11,021 nt of DNA from Fischerella sp. (GTDB taxonomy: Bacteria; Cyanobacteriota; Cyanobacteriia; Cyanobacteriales; Nostocaceae), in the NCBI GenBank assembly GCA_026419705.1, contig JANZYY010000123.1:1-11021 (forward strand). Direction: 5' to 3'. The notes below the pieces were generated by a model. That model made no database searches and was not told the origin of the DNA. It saw nothing but the letters and a program-made list of their open reading frames with translations. Below are positions 1 to 4,972 of this stretch, piece after piece. Both the position numbers and the translations under genes were made by a program. Positions within the stretch are counted from its first letter, which is position 1. Each line of letters starts with the position of its first letter.

Positions 1-19
1 AGATGTGTATAAGAGACAG
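1..19 (+). other. Nextera/Tn5 mosaic-end adapter (not genomic)
   Basis: The first 19 bases read AGATGTGTATAAGAGACAG, which is the 19-bp Tn5 mosaic end used in Nextera (tagmentation) libraries. The rpoB reading frame runs cleanly up to base 20 on the minus strand, where codon 532 starts with G, as expected for the Glu that follows IPFL in RpoB. It then turns into the adapter. This is therefore untrimmed library sequence, not a natural transposon end. A plus-strand reading frame that opens at base 3 starts inside the adapter and is an artefact. Confidence 0.96.
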
Positions 20-1613
20 CCAGGAATGGAATCATGCTTGTAGCCACCGACACGATTTGTACGGGGGAAACTGCGACATAGTCTACTTGTTCTGGTGTGG
101 TAGTGGAGAATTCCTGACGATAGCGTACTGGTACTTCCGGACCGATGAGGTAACCATTTTCATCAATGGGTGCATCTCCAGCCGCTACCCGGAAGTCGTC
201 TTCTTCATCAGCAGTCATGTACACTGGCGGCAAGTCATACCTAACACGTCCGTTTTCGACGGGACGGAAAGGAGTTTCCAAAAAACCATACTGGTTCACC
301 CGTGCATGGGTTGCCAAAGAACCAATCAAACCAGCGTTAGGACCTTCTGGCGTTTCAATCGGGCAAATGCGGCCATAGTGGGAAGGATGGATATCCCGCA
401 CGGCAAAGCCGGCGCGTTCGCGGGTCAAACCACCAGGACCAAGGGCAGAAAGACGGCGTTTGTGGGTCAATTCTGCCAAGGGGTTGGTCTGATCCATAAA
501 CTGCGACAATTGGCTGGAGCCAAAGAATTCTTTAATTGCCGCTACCAATGGTTTGGGGTTGACCAGGGAAGCAGGGGTCAAGACCTCAGCATCGGATACA
601 GTCATCCGTTCGCGAATAATCCTTTCCAAACGGTTTAAACCGACTCTGACTTGGTTTTGCAGCAATTCTCCCACACTTCTGACTCGGCGATTACCGAGGT
701 GGTCGATGTCGTCTGTGTTGCCAATGTCGTATTCGAGGTTGATGAGGTAATCGACTGCTGCCAAGATATCTTGGGGTGTGAGTACCCGTACTGTCTCTGG
801 TACTTGCAGGCGCAGTTTCTTGTTGAGCTTGTACCGTCCTACCCGTCCCAAGTCGTAGCGTTTGGGATCGAAAAAGCGAGAGTCGAGAAGCTGTTGTCCG
901 CCCAAAACTGTAGGTGGTTCACCGGGACGCAGTTTGCGATACAACTCCATCAGGGCTTCTTCTTCGGAAAATTGCCCTTCTTTTTCGATGGTTTTTTGGA
1001 AGTATTCGGGATGGCGTAGGGCGTCAAAGATTTCGTTATCCGACAGTCCCAATGCTTTCAGCAGTACCTGTGCCGACAGTTTGCGGGTTTTGTCGATGCG
1101 TACCCACACCAAGTCGTTACGGTCTGTTTCAAATTTTAGCCAAGCTCCCCGGTTAGGAATTAAACTAGCTGAATAAGTACGCCGTCCGTTTTTGTCAATT
1201 TCTGATTTGTAATATACTCCTGGCGATCGCACTATCTGGTTGACAATTACCCGCTCAGCACCGTTAATGATAAATGTACCGCGCTCTGTCATCAGAGGCA
1301 AATCCCCAATAAATACTTCTTGCTCTTTGATTTCCCCCGTTTCTTTGTTGATCAAACGTGTGGGTACGTACATCTGGACGGCATAAGTGCTATCCCGCCG
1401 TTTTGCTTCATCAACGTCATACTTTGGCTCCTTTAGTTTGTAATTCTGACCCAGAAAGTGCAGTTCGAGTTTGCCAGTGTAGTCAGTAATCGGACTAAAG
1501 GAGTTAAGTTCTTCGATCAGCCCTTCTTCAAGAAACCAACGAAAACTAGAACGCTGGATTTCAATCAAGTCGGGCAACAAAAAGGCGGGTTCCATAATTG
1601 TGTCGTTAGTCAT
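20..1613 (-). CDS. rpoB: RNA polymerase beta subunit RpoB, N-terminal 531 residues (3' end cut by contig end)
   Basis: This is the beta subunit of DNA-dependent RNA polymerase, which forms much of the catalytic cleft and the rifampicin pocket. The frame from ATG 1613 gives MTNDTIMEPAFLLPDLIEIQ and continues with the beta lobes to IPFL at residue 531. The rifampicin region begins at GSSQLSQFMDQ (G365) and runs through THKRRLSALGPGGL and CPIETPEGPN. D374, H384 and S389, equivalent to E. coli D516, H526 and S531, have the sensitive-type residues. A Shine-Dalgarno-like AAAGG (1621-1625) lies 7 nt before the ATG and supports this start. Cyanobacterial RpoB is usually about 1,100 residues, so roughly half is present. 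rpoC1 and rpoC2 would normally follow beyond the contig. The gene is truncated by the adapter and shows no frameshift. Confidence 0.97.
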
Positions 1614-1729
1614 GCCTCTACCTTTGTCAACCTGGTTAAACTTGTGGGTGTGTGGGAACTTCTCCTGACACCATCTGCTGGGTGCTCTTTCAGACAAACG
1701 GAGCAATTAAACCTGGAAATCACTATTTT

Positions 1730-1757
1730 GGCAATAGGGCAATTACCCTGATTTGCC
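1730..1757 (-). other. Hairpin in the rpoB leader
   Basis: Outer arms GGCAA (1730-1734) and TTGCC (1753-1757) enclose inner arms AGGG (1736-1739) and CCCT (1746-1749) around a 6-nt loop. It lies about 117 bases before the rpoB start codon. It could form in the leader RNA; no function can be read from it. Confidence 0.35.
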
Positions 1758-1922
1758 GATCTCCCCAGAATATATGGTTTAGCTTTAGTTGAATTTGTTT
1801 TGCTCTCCTCAACTTCCCCCTCCAAAAACCGCCTTAGTTCACCCACGCAGAGCTTCTACTGTTGCCTTCATAAACTTTGCTATTTTTTCTAATCCTGAGC
1901 GATGATATCCTAAAGAGCGAGT

Positions 1923-1945
1923 GCTGAAAGAGCGATCTCTTCAGC
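1923..1945 (-). other. Stable hairpin in the rpoB leader
   Basis: GCTGAAAGAG (1923-1932) pairs with CTCTTCAGC (1937-1945) across a 4-nt CGAT loop, with one bulged A. No T-run follows on the minus strand, so it is not a classic rho-independent terminator. It may be a leader structure or an operator. Confidence 0.4.
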
Positions 1946-2043
1946 CGACAGTTTCTCGGTGTAGCTTGATGGTAGCGGGTGGTTCCACAATAAAATTTCG
2001 TTTATAAATTTTTATAGCTTTTATATTCTAGCCATAACCAAGA

Positions 2044-2064
2044 CCTACCTCAGCATGAAGTAGG
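2044..2064 (-). other. Hairpin best paired in the minus-strand transcript
   Basis: On the minus strand CCTACTTCA and TGAGGTAGG form a 9-bp stem with one G-U wobble around a 3-nt loop. Read from the plus strand the same pair is an A-C mismatch. The better pairing in minus sense fits an RNA transcribed toward rpoB, or the tail of the tatD transcript. Confidence 0.35.
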
Positions 2065-2114
2065 CAGTCGTAGATTCATGGCATCGTTTGTAGAGATAGG
2101 AGGATACGCAAGTG

Positions 2115-2148
2115 AATGGTAATGCAATCAAAATGGTAATGCAATCAA
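2115..2148. repeat. Perfect 17-bp tandem duplication
   Basis: The unit AATGGTAATGCAATCAA occurs at 2115-2131 and again at 2132-2148 with no mismatch. It lies in non-coding DNA between tatD and rpoB. It looks like a recent slippage or duplication event. Confidence 0.85.
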
Positions 2149-2327
2149 AGCAGAGAAGTTTGTATTTGCCTCCTTAAACATTATGGCGCAAGTCAACATA
2201 TTTTGGAGGGTATAATATTAGCATATTTTTGTCATCCTACAAACTTTATTTTTTTTAACAAGCCCAAATTGATATATAAAAAACATCATCGGCAGAACAG
2301 CCCAAATCAAGCTAATTAGTCAGAGCT

Positions 2328-2357
2328 GTCATTTGTCCATAGTCATTAGTCATTGGT
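2328..2357. repeat. Short tandem heptamer repeat (STRR-like, GTCATTA type)
   Basis: Degenerate copies of the heptamer GTCATTA/GTCATTT occur here (GTCATTTGTC, then AGTCATTAGTCATTGG). The same heptamer family builds the larger element between tatD and rpsT, so tatD is flanked on both sides by it. Such STRRs are common in intergenic DNA of heterocystous cyanobacteria. Confidence 0.6.
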
Positions 2358-2372
2358 TGGGAGCAAAGCATG

Positions 2373-2384
2373 TGTACTAGTACA
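2373..2384. other. 12-bp perfect palindrome downstream of tatD
   Basis: TGTACTAGTACA is perfectly self-complementary and sits 19 bases past the tatD stop codon. It may be a protein-binding site or chance. It does not match the spacing I recall for cyanobacterial LexA boxes (four bases between half-sites; here two). Confidence 0.3.
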
Positions 2385-2402
2385 TTCAGTTTAGACACAT
2401 TT

Positions 2403-3188
2403 TTATATTTTTAAACCAAACAATTCGCAAGCGTTCTGGGTAGTGAGAGCCGCAATCGCTTCCGCTGTTTCCCCCCGGAGGCGTGCTACTTGCTCGGCTA
2501 CATAGCGAACGTAAGCTGGTTCGTTGCGTCTGGTACCCCGTTTGGGAACTGGAGCCAAAAAAGGGCAATCTGTTTCAATTAACAGGCGATCGCTTCTGAC
2601 CATTGCAGCTGACTGTTGAATCGACTTGGCGTTTTTAAAGGTAACGGTACCGCTAAAACTGATGTAAAAGCCCAGATCCACAAACCACTGAGTTTCTGCT
2701 GGTGTTCCACCCCAGCAGTGCATCACCCCCCGTACACTCTCTCCTTTCAAGTTTTTCCATCTTTGCAGCACTTCCCTTATTTTTGCTGCAGCATTACGGC
2801 TGTGGATAATCACTGGTAAGTTGAGTTCCGTAGCTACGCTTAATTGCTCTTCAAATGCTATTTGCTGCTGTTCATAGTTATCAGCTTTGTAAAAATCTAA
2901 TCCTATCTCCCCAATTGCCACTACTTTGGGATCGGAACGAGCTAAAGATTTGATTTCATCAGCTGTTTGGCTATTCCACTTATCCGCATCTAAAGGATGC
3001 AAGCCTACAGCAAAGCTAATTTCAGGAAAACGATGAGCTAATGCTTGGATGCTAGAAAATTCACTTGGCTCAACACAGGAGTGTACTAAATGGACTACAC
3101 CTGCTTCTTGCCAACGCGATCGCACCATTTCTATATCTGATTGGAAGACGTCAAAGTTGATATGAACGTGGGTGTCAATAAGCTGCAT
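2403..3188 (-). CDS. tatD: TatD family metal-dependent hydrolase / DNase
   Basis: A 261-residue TIM-barrel amidohydrolase-type protein of the TatD family, known for metal-dependent 3'-5' exonuclease and DNA-repair roles, probably cytoplasmic. The metal-site residues are all visible: the H-x-H pair H7 and H9 in DTHVH, H64 in GLHP, E94 in GEIGLDFY, H129 in IIHSR, H157 in MHCWGG and D207 in ETDCPFLAP. Length is normal for the family (about 260). The ATG start is preceded by AAGGA (3194-3198) with a 5-nt gap, a good ribosome binding site. It lies 88 bases after rpsT on the same strand and upstream of rpoB, the usual neighbourhood in Nostoc-type cyanobacteria. rpsT and tatD may be co-transcribed. 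Confidence 0.95.
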   Translation of the reverse strand: MQLIDTHVHINFDVFQSDIEMVRSRWQEAGVVHLVHSCVEPSEFSSIQALAHRFPEISFAVGLHPLDADKWNSQTADEIKSLARSDPKVVAIGEIGLDFYKADNYEQQQIAFEEQLSVATELNLPVIIHSRNAAAKIREVLQRWKNLKGESVRGVMHCWGGTPAETQWFVDLGFYISFSGTVTFKNAKSIQQSAAMVRSDRLLIETDCPFLAPVPKRGTRRNEPAYVRYVAEQVARLRGETAEAIAALTTQNACELFGLKI

Positions 3189-3198
3189 CTTTGTCCTT

Positions 3199-3270
3199 GG
3201 TCATTTGTCACTTGTCATTTGTCAATAGTCTTTAGCCAATGACTAAATGACTAATGACTAATGACGATTG
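3199..3270 (-). repeat. STRR heptamer array forming an imperfect hairpin between rpsT and tatD
   Basis: On the minus strand, about four copies of GTCATTA-type heptamers (3238-3270) are followed by a short spacer and then by copies of the near-complement TGACAAA (3199-3224). The two halves can fold into a long imperfect stem with a loop near 3225-3237. The element fills almost the whole rpsT-tatD gap and abuts the tatD ribosome binding site (3194-3198). It could slow read-through, protect the rpsT transcript or mask the tatD site. Confidence 0.7.
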
Positions 3271-3276
3271 ACTTAA

Positions 3277-3579
3277 TTATGCAGTTGCGGCTGGTTGTGT
3301 ATAGGCTTTTAGTCTTTGAGCTAATTTAGATTTTTTTCTGGCTCCATTATTGGGATGGAGGACACCTCGCTTCACAGCTCGGTCGATTTTGCTGTAAGCT
3401 TCCGACATCCGAGCCATGACTTCTTGCTTTAATTCCGGGCTTGGATTAGCTGCGTAGGTTTCTACTGCAGCAAAGTACTTCTTCATCAGCGTTTTTACTG
3501 CTGATTTGTAAGCTTTATTGCGCAAACGATTGCGTTCTGCGATTTTGGCGCGCTTGAGAGCAGACTTTGTATTCGCCAC
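3277..3579 (-). CDS. rpsT: 30S ribosomal protein bS20
   Basis: Small, highly basic primary 16S rRNA-binding protein of the 30S subunit. From GTG 3579 the product is 100 residues and starts MANTKSALKRAKIAERNR, the typical bS20 opening. It continues with the helical body (YKSAVKTLMKKY), the conserved KIDRAVKRGVLHPNNGARKKS segment and an Ala-rich tail. The frame could be opened at a TTG two codons earlier (3585). That would leave only about one base between the GGAA and the start codon, whereas the GTG has TGGA with a 7-nt gap and matches the family N-terminus. I therefore chose GTG. The gene is first in the rpsT-tatD-rpoB direction, with a possible promoter at 3631-3658. Confidence 0.96.
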   Translation of the reverse strand: MANTKSALKRAKIAERNRLRNKAYKSAVKTLMKKYFAAVETYAANPSPELKQEVMARMSEAYSKIDRAVKRGVLHPNNGARKKSKLAQRLKAYTQPAATA

Positions 3580-4110
3580 AGTCAATTCCAGAAAGACTAT
3601 AAATTATGTACACACACTACTAGACTTACTAATATAGCATCTAGAGCCCCGATGTTAGGATTCCTGAAAAAACTCACACCTTAGTTTTCCGGCCTCACAT
3701 GGCGGCAGGACAGCATAAATACCTAATCGTAAATGTGTTTCAATAAATCTCTCGTCATTGACACCTATAAATATCTATAAATATCATAGCTAAACTAACC
3801 CGTAAAATGCCTGGTTGTTATAAACCAACTACTCCCTTACTCTTAACCTTTGCAGAAAGAACTGTCTCGACTCACAAGTTTATGTTCATGATTCTTAATT
3901 TGAGAGAGGAGCTTCCCTGCTGAAAATAGTCACGGCATCCAATAGTCTAAATTTCGTGTGGTGTTTTTTTAGTCACCTTTATATAAAAAGTAGGATAAAC
4001 GTAAATATCAAACCTTCTCTTCAAAAGAAAATTTCGGCGAGCGACGAACTCAATTTCTCTATAACAACTTATTTGCTAGTTTCTCCAATTATAAGTATTG
4101 AACTAAATCT
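3580..4110. other. Divergent intergenic region between rpsT and the GIY-YIG gene
   Basis: About 530 bases without a gene. It must carry the rpsT promoter (candidate at 3631-3658, minus strand) and a plus-strand promoter for the gene at 4111. I cannot assign the latter; several TATAA-like blocks occur between 3960 and 4095 without a good -35 partner. A perfect 10-bp tandem duplication of TATAAATATC lies at 3766-3785. I see no tRNA, small-RNA signature or mobile element. Confidence 0.5.
3631..3658 (-). promoter_or_regulatory. Possible rpsT promoter
   Basis: On the minus strand TATATT (3631-3636) is preceded by TGC, giving an extended -10 form. CTAACA (3653-3658, four of six matches to TTGACA) lies 16 bases upstream. 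A start just after it would give a leader of about 45 bases before the rpsT GTG. It rests on pattern matching only. Confidence 0.35.
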
Positions 4111-4656
4111 ATGACCACCGAAACAAATATTTCTCCCTTAGTAAGCCTAGAATACATTCCTTACATTGACGAAGACGGGCAATTACCTGAACAGCTGCAA
4201 GGGAAAATAGGAGTATACGCGATTTTTGATCAAAAACAAGTGCTGCAATATGTGGGATATTCTCGCGATGTTTATCTCAGTCTCAAGCAGCACTTAATAC
4301 GTCAGCCACAGCAATGTTATTGGGTGAAAGTCAAAACTATAGAACGTCCCAGCCGCACAATTTTAGAGAAGATCGAGAAGGCGTGGATTGCAGAAAACGG
4401 CAGTTTGCCCGTGGGGAATGGAGATAATAAAGAAAAATGGACACAGCCCATAGATGCTAAAGTAGCAATGACTCCGGAAGAACAGGCAAATTATGAAAAT
4501 CCTGCTCATGATGAAATAGCAAAAATCAAAATTATTAAAAATGTCGCGCGGCGAGTAGAGGCAGAAATTTTAAAAGTGTTAGATCTGCGGGGTTTGCAAA
4601 CGCAAATCCGTTTTAATCCGAAATTGAAAGAACAAGGATTGCTGGATTTGAAATAA
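4111..4656 (+). CDS. GIY-YIG fold nuclease family protein
   Basis: A 181-residue soluble protein with the hallmarks of a GIY-YIG domain in its N-terminal half. GVY (34-36, for GIY) is followed after 10 residues by YVG (47-49, for YIG), then by R52, a Glu-bearing helix (ILEKIEKAWIAENG, E86/E89) and PVGN with N103. These match the Arg, Glu and Asn of the GIY-YIG active site. The C-terminal third is charged and helical (about 133-181) with no domain I recognise. The ATG is the first possible start, because an in-frame TGA lies 12 bases upstream (4099-4101). No Shine-Dalgarno is visible. Proteins of this size and pattern are widespread in cyanobacteria. Substrate and role are unknown; it may act on nucleic acid or be a non-catalytic relative. 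Confidence 0.72.
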   Translation: MTTETNISPLVSLEYIPYIDEDGQLPEQLQGKIGVYAIFDQKQVLQYVGYSRDVYLSLKQHLIRQPQQCYWVKVKTIERPSRTILEKIEKAWIAENGSLPVGNGDNKEKWTQPIDAKVAMTPEEQANYENPAHDEIAKIKIIKNVARRVEAEILKVLDLRGLQTQIRFNPKLKEQGLLDLK

Positions 4657-4972
4657 ATCTAATTAAATTTTAGAATTCTTTCATTATTCCTCAATTTACT
4701 GCCTGATGCAACTTAGTGTCTTAGTGTCTTGGTGGTTAAATAAAATTTATTTTCTTCACCACCAAGACACCAAGAAAATTGATTGTTTGGGACTGCATCA
4801 ACAAAGGGCTAGAAACACAATTACAGTAGCAGTTGCTCTCCAGTCAGAGCAAGCATCCTGCTTAATTTTTGATATATCTAATTGGCAAGATACATGTTTC
4901 ACAGACAACTTGAGAAAACTTACACATCGCGCTAGTCTTCATAATCGTGACTGCAAGCTGTCTATTCAGAAC
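4657..4972 (+). other. Spacer between the GIY-YIG gene and the GH116 gene
   Basis: A 316-base spacer. Its reading frame is open in phase with the downstream glycosidase from an ATG at 4706. The first part is made of the 4712-4774 palindrome, and the encoded 89 residues look unlike any GH116 N-terminus. I therefore treat it as non-coding leader. It probably carries the glycosidase promoter, but I see no clear -35/-10 pair. Confidence 0.55.
4712..4774. repeat. Long imperfect palindrome with octamer direct repeats
   Basis: CTTAGTGT occurs twice in tandem (4712-4719, 4720-4727). The arm CTTAGTGTCTTGGTGGT (4720-4736) pairs with ACCACCAAGACACCAAG (4758-4774) at 16 of 17 positions. Inside the loop AAATAAA (4738-4744) and TTTATTT (4746-4752) are also complementary, so the stem could extend. 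The CTTGGTGTCTTGGTGG type of sequence recurs as dispersed intergenic repeats in cyanobacteria. It has no T-run for a classic terminator. Confidence 0.75.

Larger units (their letters stand above)
1614..2402. other. Intergenic region between tatD and rpoB; probable rpoB promoter and leader
   Basis: This stretch of 789 bases holds no gene I can support. Read toward rpoB (minus strand) it contains a hairpin at 2044-2064, an AT-rich block at about 1990-2035 that could hold a promoter, a hairpin at 1923-1945, a purine-rich tract at about 1811-1821 and a hairpin at 1730-1757. On the tatD side are a 17-bp tandem duplication, STRR heptamers and a 12-bp palindrome. The size suggests that rpoB is transcribed from its own promoter rather than only by read-through from tatD. 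I could not place a convincing -35/-10 pair. Confidence 0.5.

Noticed and set aside
3..638. Plus-strand reading frame of 211 codons at the left end
   Set aside because: It starts within the sequencing adapter and runs antisense to rpoB, which has clear full-length homology on the minus strand.
1610..1846. Minus-strand 78-codon frame (GTG start) whose TGA overlaps the rpoB ATG as ATGA
   Set aside because: The overlap could suggest translational coupling, but the product has no recognisable pattern, no ribosome binding site precedes the GTG, and it covers a hairpin-bearing leader. More likely chance.
2373..2384. GTAC-containing palindrome as a LexA box
   Set aside because: The half-site spacing is two bases, not the four I recall for cyanobacterial LexA sites, and no SOS gene is downstream.
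3199..3270. CRISPR array
   Set aside because: The units are 7 bp, contiguous and degenerate with no spacers, so they are STRRs.
3660..3680. Yfr1-like small RNA motif (ACTCACACC)
   Set aside because: The core ACTCCTCACAC is not present and no flanking stem-loops with a T-run were seen.
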